From assembly GCF_039522525.1 (NCBI RefSeq), contig NZ_BAAADO010000002.1:582634-646633 (forward strand): DNA of 64,000 bases, given 5' to 3'. The notes below the pieces were generated by a model. That model searched no databases. It saw only the letters and a program-made list of their open reading frames with translations, and had not been told where the DNA came from. This stretch comes from Salinibacillus aidingensis. Lineage in GTDB: Bacteria > Bacillota > Bacilli > Bacillales > Alkalibacillaceae. The position numbers and the translations under genes were made by a program. How positions within the stretch are numbered: position 1 is the first letter of the stretch; every line of letters begins with the position of its first letter. Positions 7,891-17,053 of this stretch are shown here, piece after piece.

Positions 7891-9183
7891 TTATTCATTC
7901 GTCTCCACACGATAATAACTCTTAATCGTGTCGATATGCTCCAGCCCGTCGAATTCCTTTAATACCTTGTGGATGCTGCTCTTGGATGACTGATGGGTTA
8001 CAATAATCAGTTCAGCTTTATGTTCCAGCTCATGCGGTTTTTGAATAACCTGCTCGATGCTGACTTCATAAGCGGCAAGCCTCTTAGTAATTTGAGCCAA
8101 AACACCGCTTTGGTCATCAACAACCAGACGTAAAAAGTACTTGGCAAAAATTTCGTCATCCGTTTTGAGCTTTTTCTCCCGGTATGGGGCAACCATTCCC
8201 CGTCCACTGACACCGAGCTTCATATTTTTTACAACTGTAACCAAATCAGAGACAATAGCATTGGCAGTTGGCAACTCGCCCGCGCCAGGTCCATAAAACA
8301 TCGTCTCGCCGACCGCTTCTCCATATACGTACACCGCATTAAAGACACCATTTACTGACGCAAGTGGATGAGAATCTTTGATCATTGCAGGCTCTACACT
8401 GACTTCAATCCGTTCATCATCCTGCTTGGCAATGCCGATTAATTTAATTACATAGCCTAGATCCTGGGCATATTTAATATCATTCAAAGTGACGTCTTCC
8501 ATCCCTTTACATTCGACTTCATCTAAATTCATCCCGACATGAAAGCCTAACGTACTTAGAATGGACATCTTGCGTGCGGCATCCAGACCGCCCACATCAG
8601 AAATCGGGTTCGCCTCGGCATATCCGAGATCCTGAGCTTCTTTTAAGGCAGATTCATAGGATTCATCCTCCTGGCTCATTTTGGTCAGCATGTAATTGGA
8701 TGTCCCATTCACAATGCCCATCATTTTTGTAATCCGATCGGAGGAAAAGCCTTCTACCAGAGCCCTGAGAATCGGAATTCCGCCCGCGACACTGGCTTCA
8801 TAAAACAGGTCACAGCCATGCTTAGCTGCCGTTTCCAGAAGCTCACCTCCATGAACCGCCATCAGATCTTTATTGGCCGTCACCACATGCTTTCCCTGCT
8901 CAAGGGCAGCGAGTACATATTCTCTTGTCTGGTCCACGCCACCCATGACTTCTACAATGACATCAACGTCCGGATCCTGAAGAACCGTATAGGGATCCTC
9001 TGTTAATAAATCCTGATCAATATCAATGGTCCTTTTCTTTTCACGATTCTGGACTAAAATACGTCCGATTCCAATCTCCATTCCGGTCTGTTTTACGAGA
9101 TCATCCTGATGACCTTCAATCAGACGATAAACACCTGTGCCAACTGTTCCCATACCCATTAAGCCAATTTTTACCTTATTCAT
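7891..9183 (-). CDS. hom: homoserine dehydrogenase
   Basis: 430 residues, the normal length for the ACT-containing Bacillus enzyme. It reduces aspartate semialdehyde to homoserine with NAD(P)H, the branch point to threonine and methionine. Seen: N-terminal Rossmann motif GLMGMGTVGTGV; catalytic domain with TANKDLMAVHG and GIVNGTSNYMLTKM (the homoserine dehydrogenase signature) and AEANPISDVGGLDAARK; C-terminal ACT domain (about 350-430, VDDQSGVLAQITKRLAAYEV) for feedback control. It stands alone: thrC and thrB do not follow, unlike in B. subtilis. Ribosome site GGGGAGG precedes the ATG. MetA, which uses the product, is encoded 11 kb away. Confidence 0.96.
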   Translation of the reverse strand: MNKVKIGLMGMGTVGTGVYRLIEGHQDDLVKQTGMEIGIGRILVQNREKKRTIDIDQDLLTEDPYTVLQDPDVDVIVEVMGGVDQTREYVLAALEQGKHVVTANKDLMAVHGGELLETAAKHGCDLFYEASVAGGIPILRALVEGFSSDRITKMMGIVNGTSNYMLTKMSQEDESYESALKEAQDLGYAEANPISDVGGLDAARKMSILSTLGFHVGMNLDEVECKGMEDVTLNDIKYAQDLGYVIKLIGIAKQDDERIEVSVEPAMIKDSHPLASVNGVFNAVYVYGEAVGETMFYGPGAGELPTANAIVSDLVTVVKNMKLGVSGRGMVAPYREKKLKTDDEIFAKYFLRLVVDDQSGVLAQITKRLAAYEVSIEQVIQKPHELEHKAELIIVTHQSSKSSIHKVLKEFDGLEHIDTIKSYYRVETNE

Positions 9184-9419
9184 GGTCTGCCTCTGCCTCC
9201 CCGAATTCGTCTTTTAGAATCTATCACTTAAATGAATCTCAGTCCTTCATAAGAGAACAATCGTATATATATAATGGACATTATAATGGCTATGGATTGG
9301 TTTTTCAATGGGATTTGTATACAAAATTTTAAACATTTTTATTTGGAATTTTATCGTCAATACAAAGTAAAGTGAAACTTCCATCAGTGGGGGATTACGG
9401 CCATTTAATGCGTGATAAA

Positions 9420-9454
9420 GCCCATGCTCAACCCTATCATTCCTGAGCATGGGC
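9420..9454 (-). terminator. hairpin terminator downstream of antiporter gene
   Basis: A perfect 11-bp inverted repeat GCCCATGCTCA / TGAGCATGGGC with a 13-base loop, followed on the minus strand by TTTA. The T tract is short, so termination strength is uncertain. The rest of 9184-9474 has no gene. Confidence 0.7.
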
Positions 9455-9474
9455 AACTAAAACTCGTTTTCATT

Positions 9475-11283
9475 TTATTCTGTCTCTTCCTTACTCAGCA
9501 CCACCAGCTGATCTCCTTGTTCAACCGTAATTTTCTCCTTTAAAGTAATGAAGGTAAGTTCTTCATTTTCCCTCCTGATAAACAGCCAGTTGCCTTCCAC
9601 AGGTACGGACAGGTCTTCCTTTTTCATTGTCTGCTTTTCTTCTACTTCCAGATCAACCGTCTGAAAGGTGTACCCCTCTCGTATTTTTCGATTCAGCACT
9701 TCAAATGCTTCATCTTCTCCAAACAGGATATTCGGTTTATGGGCAGGTGGAATATCTTTTTGTTCGGCCCCGCGCCCTTTAGAAGGCAAGGTGAATGTAT
9801 GCTGATAGCCAAATTCCGGAATAAAGGACTGACAGACAAGGGCATTATACGCAGGGTCCTCCGTCAGCGATAAGATGTACTCATAAGGAGTTAAATCTAC
9901 TTCATATTTCATGTGTTCGGATAAAATTTCGCCATAATAAACATCAATATCGTACTCCTGTGCTTTTATATAGTGATGAAAAGTGTGATCCACAATCAGA
10001 ACAGGAATTTCCATCTTTTTTAGATGTTTGGCAAAAGCAAAGGAAAACTCACTTGCTCCTACCAATAAAACTCCAGGTACATCGTTATTGGCCAAATCCA
10101 GCTTTTTAGCCAGAGGTCCCAGGCTGAATCCATGAACACATACTGTTATAAACACCAGCGCAAAGGTCAGAGCTGTCAGGATCGCCGCATCTTCAAACCC
10201 ATCTTCTAAAAGAATAGAAGCAAAATAGCTGGAAACGGTTAAAGCCACAATTCCTCTCGGTGCAATCCAGCCAATCAACGTTTTTTCTTTAATCGTTAAC
10301 TCAGTTCCAATTGTCGATAGCCAGATGGACAAGGGTCTTACCACAAACAGCATAATGGCTACATAGCCAAGGATAGGCAGCGTAAAAATCTGGCCAATGG
10401 TTTCTCTTGATAAAGAAGAGGTTAAAAGAATAAAGATGGTTGACGTTAAAATGACCGATATGTTTTCAATAAAATGACCAATATTTCCAATCGATGACAC
10501 ATACTTTTGTTTTCTGGCGATCGTAAGACCCATAACGGTAACGGACAGCATTCCCGTTTCATGCTCAATCATTTCACCAAGGCTAAAGCAGAGGAGAACG
10601 AAAGAGAGAATAATGGGTGATTTTAAATATTCCGGAAATAGTCCTTTTCCTGCCAGCACACTTACCAGGATACCGAGAACATAGCCAATCAGACCTGCAA
10701 CCAGTGCTCCTAAAAAGAACGTAAGCAGATAACCCAGGCCTGCTTCTGCCGAGCCAATCACCTTAATGACCTCATAGGCAAACAGAGCCAGCAGAGGGCC
10801 AATCGGGTCAATAATGATTCCTTCCCACTTCAGGACAGCAGCCACCCTCGGGTCTAATTTGGCCTGACGTAGCAAAGGAATAATTACCGTAGGACCGGTC
10901 ACAATGAACAAACCACCGATAACAAAAGAAACGGCCCAGCTTAATCCGGCAATATAGTGAGCAGCCACAGCCCCTGCAATCCAGGCTAAAAACGCTCCCA
11001 GGGTTACCACTCGAAAAACGGATTTTGAGATGTTTTTAACCTCACGAATATCAAGACTTGAACTGCCCTCAAACAATACAATGGCAACCGCAAGTGACAC
11101 AATCGGACTGTATAAATCCCCAAGGGCCTGTTCCGGATTAACCAGAAGGAAGACAGGTCCAATGATAAGTCCTGCAATCGACATGATCACAATCGATGGC
11201 CATTGAATGCGCCACGCCAGCCACTGAGAGAAAATTCCTAAAGCGATTATGACGACAATACTTAATAAGACCATGTTTTCCAT
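9475..11283 (-). CDS. CPA1-type cation:proton antiporter with RCK/TrkA-like tail
   Basis: 602 residues. The first ~390 are about twelve hydrophobic helices of a NhaP-type Na+(K+)/H+ exchanger, with TGPTVIIPLLRQAKLDPRV and EGIIIDPIGPLLALFA in the ion-site region and the motif GWIAPRGIVALTVSSYFA. Residues about 395-500 form a Rossmann-like cytosolic domain (VPGVLLVGASEFSFAFAKHL, then a strand ending in VDH), resembling the TrkA-N/RCK domain. A C-terminal beta segment (WLFIRRENEELTFITL, then GDQLVVLSKEE) resembles TrkA-C. These domains usually gate transport by nucleotide or ion binding. Role: pH and salt homeostasis. Monocistronic. Confidence 0.88.
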   Translation of the reverse strand: MENMVLLSIVVIIALGIFSQWLAWRIQWPSIVIMSIAGLIIGPVFLLVNPEQALGDLYSPIVSLAVAIVLFEGSSSLDIREVKNISKSVFRVVTLGAFLAWIAGAVAAHYIAGLSWAVSFVIGGLFIVTGPTVIIPLLRQAKLDPRVAAVLKWEGIIIDPIGPLLALFAYEVIKVIGSAEAGLGYLLTFFLGALVAGLIGYVLGILVSVLAGKGLFPEYLKSPIILSFVLLCFSLGEMIEHETGMLSVTVMGLTIARKQKYVSSIGNIGHFIENISVILTSTIFILLTSSLSRETIGQIFTLPILGYVAIMLFVVRPLSIWLSTIGTELTIKEKTLIGWIAPRGIVALTVSSYFASILLEDGFEDAAILTALTFALVFITVCVHGFSLGPLAKKLDLANNDVPGVLLVGASEFSFAFAKHLKKMEIPVLIVDHTFHHYIKAQEYDIDVYYGEILSEHMKYEVDLTPYEYILSLTEDPAYNALVCQSFIPEFGYQHTFTLPSKGRGAEQKDIPPAHKPNILFGEDEAFEVLNRKIREGYTFQTVDLEVEEKQTMKKEDLSVPVEGNWLFIRRENEELTFITLKEKITVEQGDQLVVLSKEETE

Positions 11284-11440
11284 TTATCCCACCACTTTTT
11301 ACCAGGATTGTTGACGATTCTGATTTATAGTTTGTCCGATAAATGGCGATTCAATGATTAATAATGATGATTTCGAGACAGACGTGACCTCGCCTGATTA
11401 TTTTCCCAAAATACTCTTTTTTATATTCCCGGACAGACAA

Positions 11441-11474
11441 AAAATCCCCTCGCCATAGTGGTTGAGGGGATTTT
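11441..11474. terminator. bidirectional terminator
   Basis: Perfect 11-bp arms AAAATCCCCTC (11441-11451) and GAGGGGATTTT (11464-11474), A-rich on one side and T-rich on the other. It would end the TraB-family transcript on the minus strand. Confidence 0.8.
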
Positions 11475-11532
11475 ATTTGTTTTCAATTTTTGTCCTTCAA
11501 AAATGATCTGCTTAGGCCTTTGTATCCTTTTT

Positions 11533-12699
11533 TTATAAATTCTCAAAGAACAGCCGTACAACGTCAGCACCGCCAATAAACGTTCCTAACGAGCTTCCAA
11601 TGTTGGCCAGCACAACAACCAGTAAAATCCGGGTAACTTTGTTGTTCCAGAATCCTTTCACGTGAAAAACATCCTCTGACAGGTTTTCAAAATCCCGCAC
11701 GTTCGGACGACGGAGAAAGGCTTGGACAATCCCTGCAATAAATCCTGCTGCAACCAGAGGATTTAATGATGTAATCGGTGCTGCGACAAAAGCGGATAGA
11801 ACGGTGAGTGGATGGGCAAAGGCAACAGCTGTGCCAATCGCTGAAAAGCTGCCGTTCCATAACACCCAGCTAAGAGTCTGCTGCATACCTGCCGATGGAT
11901 TCGTCGCAAATGTATAGGCGATTATACTTAAAATGAGAATGGGTACGGCCCATGCTATGATTTTTGGAGCCTTTGATTTCGGTGGACGTTCTGAAAGCTT
12001 GTCCAGATCATGATCACGATGCAGCTCTTCTGTGATGCCTGGTACATGGGCAGCACCTAACACCGCAACAATCTTTTCCCCTGGTGCATTTTTGATTTTT
12101 TCAGCCAGGTATTGATCCCGTTCATCAATTAACGGTTTTTTCAGCTTTGGAAAATACTCGGTAAACTCCTTAAGCATGGAATTCAGCATATCCTGGGACT
12201 TCATTTTTTCGAGCTCTTCCTCAGAGATGGTTTCTCGGCTGAAAATACTTCCGACTACCTCTGTCAGCAGCATAAACTTCCCTTTAAGGCCAATGTTTCC
12301 CCATACTCTTGAAAAGGTAACCTGAATATTCCGATCGGCCAGAACCAAGTCAGCTCCGATCTCCTCCGCTGATTCCATTCCTTGTATCATTTCCTGTCCC
12401 GCATTGATGCCAAACTGCTTGGCCATCCGCTTCTGGAAGGAGGAGATGGCTAAATTCATTAACAGTAACGTCGCTTTTCGTTCTTTAATGACTTTGAATA
12501 TATCCATGTCCTGCCACTTGCTATCCTTTTTGATGGACTGATAGCGCTGTTCATCCAACTCTATACAAACGGAATCCGGCTGTTCCGCTTCAATCACTTC
12601 TTTTACCTGTTCTGCACTTTGTTTGGAAACATGAGCGGTTCCAATTAGGATGATTTCCTTTCCATCCATCTCGAGCCGTGTAATATTTTCTTCAGACAT
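11533..12699 (-). CDS. TraB/PrgY-family membrane protein
   Basis: 388 residues. The N-terminal ~230 form the TraB domain: IILIGTAHVSKQSAEQV at the start, CIELDEQRY, and GEKIVAVLGAAHVPGI near the end. These two GxAHV segments are the conserved putative metal/catalytic motifs of the TraB/PrgY/GumN superfamily (thought to be protease-like; biochemistry of this branch unsettled). The C-terminal ~145 residues hold four hydrophobic segments with PLTVLSAFVAAPITSLNPL. In Enterococcus, TraB/PrgY dampen pheromone response; in Bacillaceae the role is unknown. Single gene with its own terminator. The ATG at 12699 follows AAAGGGAAGGTTAC. Confidence 0.85.
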   Translation of the reverse strand: MSEENITRLEMDGKEIILIGTAHVSKQSAEQVKEVIEAEQPDSVCIELDEQRYQSIKKDSKWQDMDIFKVIKERKATLLLMNLAISSFQKRMAKQFGINAGQEMIQGMESAEEIGADLVLADRNIQVTFSRVWGNIGLKGKFMLLTEVVGSIFSRETISEEELEKMKSQDMLNSMLKEFTEYFPKLKKPLIDERDQYLAEKIKNAPGEKIVAVLGAAHVPGITEELHRDHDLDKLSERPPKSKAPKIIAWAVPILILSIIAYTFATNPSAGMQQTLSWVLWNGSFSAIGTAVAFAHPLTVLSAFVAAPITSLNPLVAAGFIAGIVQAFLRRPNVRDFENLSEDVFHVKGFWNNKVTRILLVVVLANIGSSLGTFIGGADVVRLFFENL

Positions 12700-13057
12700 A
12701 TGTAACCTTCCCTTTACAGAAACTGAGTTCAGTATCTTTTTATTGAAAACCTTATTTCATCATACAATAATAAGCGAAAATAGGAAAATGGAGAATCAAT
12801 GGCGTTTTATCTCCTTTTTCTTTTTTATAATTTCTGCAAAAAATGGGGAATCCCTCTATCGTATTTTGATGTATATAAGAAGAGTTCCTTCCTGTTTTTA
12901 GAAGAATTACGCCGAAATTTATAGATTAAAACCTGTTATACTCATATTCAGCATAAATCCCCTTATTTAATCCGACTTCCCTTTATATGAGCCAAAATTA
13001 TATCATTCAATCCACTTCAGCAATTATTAATCTACTTCTCCTCCAGCATCAAAACAA
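12700..13057. other. intergenic region without a gene
   Basis: AT-rich, about 360 bases between aprX (minus) and the TraB gene (minus). A plus-strand open stretch overlapping the TraB start is a shadow. Nothing else is recognisable. Confidence 0.5.
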
Positions 13058-13083
13058 GGAGGGAGTGCCTGACGACTCCCTCC
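13058..13083 (-). terminator. terminator of aprX
   Basis: A 9-bp stem GGAGGGAGT / ACTCCCTCC with an 8-base loop, followed on the minus strand by TTGTTTTG, 14 bases after the stop codon. Confidence 0.8.
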
Positions 13084-13096
13084 CTCTCTACACTTT

Positions 13097-14428
13097 TCAG
13101 GATTCCGGAATCGCATTTTCCGCATTTATATAACCGGCGCCATAGACATTAGGATCCCGATTATCCCAGTGCGTCGTATTCGTCTTTAACAATTCCTTCA
13201 CTTGATCCGGTGTTAAACCAGGATTATTTTGAAGCATCAGGCTGACCACTCCTGCACAAATCGGCGTGGCCATCGAGGTGCCTGACAACGTAAAATAATT
13301 TTCTCCTACACGGTTGGATGGTTGCAGCTTATCTAAATAGGAGTTTGGGGAGCGGAGAGAAATAATATCGGCTCCAGGGGCTACTATATCAGGCTTCTCC
13401 TCACCATAGATAGTCGGGCCTCTGCTGGAAAAACTGGCTATTTCATCATCACTCCGGGTATTTGCTGTATTGCGGTCATCCAGGGCTCCAACGGTAATGA
13501 CCCGATCGCTAATGCCTGGACTCGAAATCGTCTGGCGGTCCGGTCCGCTGTTGCCGGCCGCGACCACAACAGTAATTCCTTTTCTCCACGCCTCTTCCAC
13601 CATTTGTACCATGGGATCCTGATCTTCATTTCCGTAATCCTGTGCAGATGTACCAAGTGACATACTCATAACATCAATTTTGCTATCAGGGTTCATTTCA
13701 TTATATGAAATACACCAATCAATTCCATCCATAATCGTATCAAGCGAACCTGACCCCATACTATCCAGAACTTTCACACCTGCTAAGCTTGCTTCCGGTG
13801 CCGGCCCCCTGTACTGAGATGAGGATGCAGAACCATTTCCGGCAGCATCGCCTGCACAGTGGGTCCCGTGACCATTATCGTCATAGGGATCTGACTCATC
13901 ATTAACAAAATCAACGAAATCTGTAATTCGCCCTGATAAATCCTGATGAGGGTAAATACCTGTATCTACAATGGCAATTTTTGTACCCTTTCCTGTCAGC
14001 TGTGAACCATTCCGCACAACATTTCTGGCATTTGCAGATTCCACCGCAACATCCAGCAGTGCATGCACCCGTTTATTTTTATAGACCTTTTTAATATGCT
14101 TACAGCTGGTCAGCATCTCTTCTAAACTATTAGGGGTAACATCCGCGGAACAGCAGGATATTCGGGAAAAATACTTATTCACTTTATTCTTCCCATGTCG
14201 GTTTGCAATTTTCTTTACCTCATGACACCCTGCATCATAAGCATCAGGATCAAACTGGATAATGACCGGCAGTTTCTTTGATCGCTTGAGCCGGTTCTCA
14301 AAAGCCTGATGCAAAAAGCAAGGCGTATATTTAAAAGGTTTATATAGATGAATTAATTCTTCACGTAAAGGCCGTTCCATTTTATTGGCATACTGACGCA
14401 CCATTTGAATCATCGAATAGCCAAACAC
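13097..14428 (-). CDS. aprX: AprX-like intracellular subtilisin-type serine protease
   Basis: 443 residues, co-linear with B. subtilis AprX (442 aa). N-terminal ~140 residues are an AprX-type pro/accessory region (MFGYSMIQMVRQYANKMERP, YTPCFLH). The S8 catalytic domain follows with the complete triad: Asp155 in IAIVDTGIYPHQDL, His187 in DDNGHGTHCAG, Ser385 in LSGTSMATP, and oxyanion Asn293 in AAGNSGP. There is no signal peptide, consistent with a cytosolic protease. Start is GTG at 14428 with GGAGGGAT 8 bases upstream. Single gene with its own terminator. In B. subtilis AprX is a stationary-phase protease of non-essential function. Confidence 0.95.
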   Translation of the reverse strand: MFGYSMIQMVRQYANKMERPLREELIHLYKPFKYTPCFLHQAFENRLKRSKKLPVIIQFDPDAYDAGCHEVKKIANRHGKNKVNKYFSRISCCSADVTPNSLEEMLTSCKHIKKVYKNKRVHALLDVAVESANARNVVRNGSQLTGKGTKIAIVDTGIYPHQDLSGRITDFVDFVNDESDPYDDNGHGTHCAGDAAGNGSASSSQYRGPAPEASLAGVKVLDSMGSGSLDTIMDGIDWCISYNEMNPDSKIDVMSMSLGTSAQDYGNEDQDPMVQMVEEAWRKGITVVVAAGNSGPDRQTISSPGISDRVITVGALDDRNTANTRSDDEIASFSSRGPTIYGEEKPDIVAPGADIISLRSPNSYLDKLQPSNRVGENYFTLSGTSMATPICAGVVSLMLQNNPGLTPDQVKELLKTNTTHWDNRDPNVYGAGYINAENAIPES

Positions 14429-14526
14429 TCTTATCCCTCCTCTTCTTGTTTCATTAATAAACTATGAGAGAATAAGAGATTTGGAGTGCATGATTGTCCC
14501 TTAATAGAGAAAGATAGGCAAGAACA

Positions 14527-14590
14527 AAGGCGGAAGTGCCCGTTTCTCCAACTGCGGCTCCCAGGTCCAAGCGGTTGTAAGCATGCCTTT
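14527..14590. repeat. dispersed intergenic repeat, left copy
   Basis: Carries CTGCGGCTCCCAGGTCCAAG preceded by GGCGGAAGTGCCCG. The same core (CTGCGGCTCCCAGGCCTAA and CTACGGCTCCTAGGTCAAGG) recurs twice at 15424-15595. This GC-richer, non-coding element resembles repeats common between genes in Bacillaceae genomes. The copies bracket the toxin-antitoxin pair. Confidence 0.6.
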
Positions 14591-14627
14591 TCAGACTATA
14601 GTGATTTCGCTTCTATTGATTAGTAAG

Positions 14628-14671
14628 TTGCAAAGATATAATGTAATACTTATAATTAATGTAATACTTAT
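14628..14671 (+). promoter_or_regulatory. vapBC promoter with direct-repeat operator
   Basis: TTGCAA (14628-14633), 17-base spacer, TATAAT (14651-14656). A 14-base direct repeat AATGTAATACTTAT occurs at 14640-14653 and 14658-14671 (18-bp period), the first copy running into the -10 box and the second covering the start site. This suits autorepression by the AbrB-fold antitoxin. Confidence 0.75.
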
Positions 14672-14696
14672 TTTGATTGTAAGAGGTGAGGTTCAA

Positions 14697-14966
14697 TTGG
14701 AATTAATAAGTGGGAAAATGACAAGTAAAGGACAAATCACTATACCAAAAGAACTAAGAGACCAGTTGGGTGTAGATGAAGGGGATCAAGTTAAGTTTTT
14801 AATTGAAGACGATGAAGTACGAATCAAACCGGTTAAGAAAAAATTATTAAGTCAGGCCATAGGAAAAATAACTTCTGAAGAGGAAATTGATCTTGAAAAA
14901 ATGAGAAAAGTTGCTCATAAGAAAGCATCTGAACACATTTTGTCAGAGGATATCGAACATGAGTAA
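14697..14966 (+). CDS. AbrB/MazE-fold antitoxin of a VapBC-type module
   Basis: 89 residues. The N-terminal ~45 form a swapped-hairpin AbrB/SpoVT DNA-binding domain (GKMTSKGQITIPKELRDQLG, then VDEGDQVKFLIEDDEVRIKP). The C-terminal half is charged and helical and should wrap the toxin. The start is TTG at 14697, 6 bases after GAGGTGAG; an in-frame ATG at 14583 has no ribosome site and lies before the promoter. It overlaps the PIN toxin gene by 8 bases. Predicted role: binds and neutralises the PIN RNase and, with it, represses the promoter at 14628-14671. Confidence 0.9.
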   Translation: MELISGKMTSKGQITIPKELRDQLGVDEGDQVKFLIEDDEVRIKPVKKKLLSQAIGKITSEEEIDLEKMRKVAHKKASEHILSEDIEHE

Positions 14967-15369
14967 ATATTTAGTCGATACAAACGTCCTTATAAGATTG
15001 CTCGTGAAGGATGACCCGGTTAAATTTAGCACGATTGTAAAACTTGCTGAGAAGGTTGAAAAAAATGAATTAACTTTAGTCATTCCAACTGTGGTAATTG
15101 CTGAATGCTGCTGGCTGCTTAAGTCTTTTTATAAGCTGGAAAAACATAAAATAACCGAATATTTGTTAGATATTATTGAATCAGAAAATGTAGAACCAGA
15201 GGAAGACCACATTATCAATGCTTTGAAAATATACTCGGTTAAAAATGTTGATTTTGCTGACGCCTTAATTGCTAGTAAATCCACTAATAACCTCGCTATC
15301 TTAACCTGGAATCAAAAGGATTTTAAAAAACTTCAATGTGAATATTACACTCCAGATGAATTATTATAA
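14959..15369 (+). CDS. PIN-domain VapC-type ribonuclease toxin
   Basis: 136 residues of a PIN domain. The acidic metal site is complete: Asp7 in YLVDTNVLIR, Glu49 in VVIAECCWLL, Asp98/Asp101 in VDFADALIA, with a further Asp in LTWNQKDF. VapC toxins cut initiator tRNA or rRNA; the target here is unknown. Translation is coupled to the antitoxin (ATG at 14959 inside its last codons). Ends in a strong terminator, so the two genes form a closed cassette. Base composition is more AT-rich than the flanking brnQ and aprX genes, in keeping with acquisition. Confidence 0.9.
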   Translation: MSKYLVDTNVLIRLLVKDDPVKFSTIVKLAEKVEKNELTLVIPTVVIAECCWLLKSFYKLEKHKITEYLLDIIESENVEPEEDHIINALKIYSVKNVDFADALIASKSTNNLAILTWNQKDFKKLQCEYYTPDELL

Positions 15370-15397
15370 ATAGCTACGGTTTATATTTCTAAATAAC

Positions 15398-15423
15398 AAA
15401 GCGAGGGTTAATCCCTCGCTTTT
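15398..15423 (+). terminator. terminator of the vapBC module
   Basis: AAAGCGAGGG / CCCTCGCTTT stem with a 5-base loop and trailing T. Symmetric, so it may act in both directions. Confidence 0.85.
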
Positions 15424-15595
15424 CTATTGTCCTGCTACGGCTCCTAGGTCAAGGCGGATATAAGCCAAAGCCATTCCGTGGCCAAAGTCATGCCGCTCCA
15501 GGTGTTCGTCTTATCCCGCATGACCTAAAACAGTCGCCTTCGTTTTTCTCTGTCCAGCTGCGGCTCCCAGGCCTAACCGGTCGCCTTCGCTTTTC
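15424..15595. repeat. dispersed intergenic repeats, two right copies
   Basis: Two tandem copies of the repeat also seen at 14527-14590: cores CTACGGCTCCTAGGTCAAGG (about 15434) and CTGCGGCTCCCAGGCCTAA (about 15552), the last one abutting the brnQ stop codon and followed by CGCCTTCGCTTTTC. No coding potential. Confidence 0.6.
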
Positions 15596-16930
15596 CTACT
15601 CCATATACGGCTGTTTTCGAATGTTGAATAACACTCCTGCTCCATGAATGATAAGTGCGATTAGTGCTCCCGCCACACTTGGCAGAACCCAGCCTGCACC
15701 ATATTCAAACAGAGGCAGATAGGATAAAAGATTTTTTATGCTTACCATCTTTAAGCCTGCTGCTGCCAGACCATCATAAAGACTGATGAGACCTGCTCCA
15801 ATAATAGCACCTGAAAATACAATTCGAGGCATGGCTTTTATCGAGTTCATAATGGATAAAATGATTATCACAATAGCTATCGGGTAAATCATTGTCAACA
15901 CAGGTAATGAAACCGCAATGAGCTGGGTTAATCCCAGATTTGCCATGGTAAAACTGAATAAACAAATAATCGCAATAACCACTTTGTATGGAATCTTTTC
16001 AAATCGTTCATTTATAAACTCCCCACAGGCCGAGACAAGCCCAATGGACGTGGTTAAACAAGCAAAGGTAATCACAAGTGCTAAAATGACCATCCCTGTG
16101 GGTCCGAAGAAAAGGGACGTAACATTTGTAAGGATCGAACCTCCATTATCCTGGACGCCTGTTGCACTTACACTTGTCGCTCCGATAAAGGCCAAAGAAA
16201 GATAAACAAAGGACAGTCCTACTCCTGCGATAAGCCCCGCCTTAACTGTGTAGGACCGTATGTTTGAAACATCAGTAATTCCTTTGTCTTTAATCCGATT
16301 AATAACGACCAAGCCAAATACCAGAGCGGCAATGGCATCCATCGTTAGATATCCCTCAAGAAAACCGCTTGAAAAAGCCTTATCTAAATATTTTCCGGTT
16401 GCCTCACCCACAGGTCCCGGCGGTGAAGCGAAACCTCGAATCGCAACCAGGACAATTAACAGCAATAATAATGGTGTAATCATTTTCCCGATTCGATCTA
16501 CAAGCTTAGCCGGATTGAGAGCTAATAAATAGGTTAAGCTGAAAAACACAAAGGTCGATATAAATAAAATAAGCGAGCTGTTTTCAGATAAGAAAGGCAG
16601 GACTCCCACTTCATAGGCAACCGTAGCCGTACGCGGAATGCCGAAAAACGGCCCAATAGCCAAATAAATCACAAATGGAAATACAACCTGAAAAAACGGA
16701 TGAACTCTTTGTGAGAGCCTGTCTAGGTTGCCGGCCATGGAAACGGTAATAATCGCAACAAGCGGAAGGCCAACACCAGTTACAAGAAAGCCTGATATCG
16801 CCGGCCACAGGGACTCACCTGCCTGCTGACCCAGTAAAGGAGGAAAAATGATATTTCCCGCACCTAAAAATAAAGCTAACATAAAAAATCCTAAGGCAAA
16901 TACTTCTCTGGTTGCCAGGGTCTGTTTCAT
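15596..16930 (-). CDS. brnQ: branched-chain amino acid:cation symporter
   Basis: 444 residues, about twelve hydrophobic helices, a LIVCS-family (BrnQ) carrier for Leu, Ile and Val coupled to Na+ or H+. Diagnostic stretches: ALGFFMLALFLGAGNIIFPP near the N-terminus, FVIYLAIGPFFGIPRTATVA and YLTMDAIAALVFGLVVINR. Full length for the family. The ATG follows GGGAGGATCATC. Monocistronic, with no T-box or leucine-responsive element visible upstream. In a salt-rich habitat Na+ coupling is likely (inference). Confidence 0.95.
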   Translation of the reverse strand: MKQTLATREVFALGFFMLALFLGAGNIIFPPLLGQQAGESLWPAISGFLVTGVGLPLVAIITVSMAGNLDRLSQRVHPFFQVVFPFVIYLAIGPFFGIPRTATVAYEVGVLPFLSENSSLILFISTFVFFSLTYLLALNPAKLVDRIGKMITPLLLLLIVLVAIRGFASPPGPVGEATGKYLDKAFSSGFLEGYLTMDAIAALVFGLVVINRIKDKGITDVSNIRSYTVKAGLIAGVGLSFVYLSLAFIGATSVSATGVQDNGGSILTNVTSLFFGPTGMVILALVITFACLTTSIGLVSACGEFINERFEKIPYKVVIAIICLFSFTMANLGLTQLIAVSLPVLTMIYPIAIVIIILSIMNSIKAMPRIVFSGAIIGAGLISLYDGLAAAGLKMVSIKNLLSYLPLFEYGAGWVLPSVAGALIALIIHGAGVLFNIRKQPYME

Positions 16931-17053
16931 GATGATCCTCCCATGATGAAATTTTGTATGTCGAATACGAACGTTTCATGTCGATTCAAAAGATTACTAA
17001 CCTAATATACAAAACTTTTAGAAAACTGTAAATGTATTTTTTATAAAATATAG

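Noticed and set aside
9247..9456. 69-codon minus-strand reading upstream of hom
   Set aside because: Runs through the antiporter terminator hairpin and has no ribosome site or protein-like pattern.
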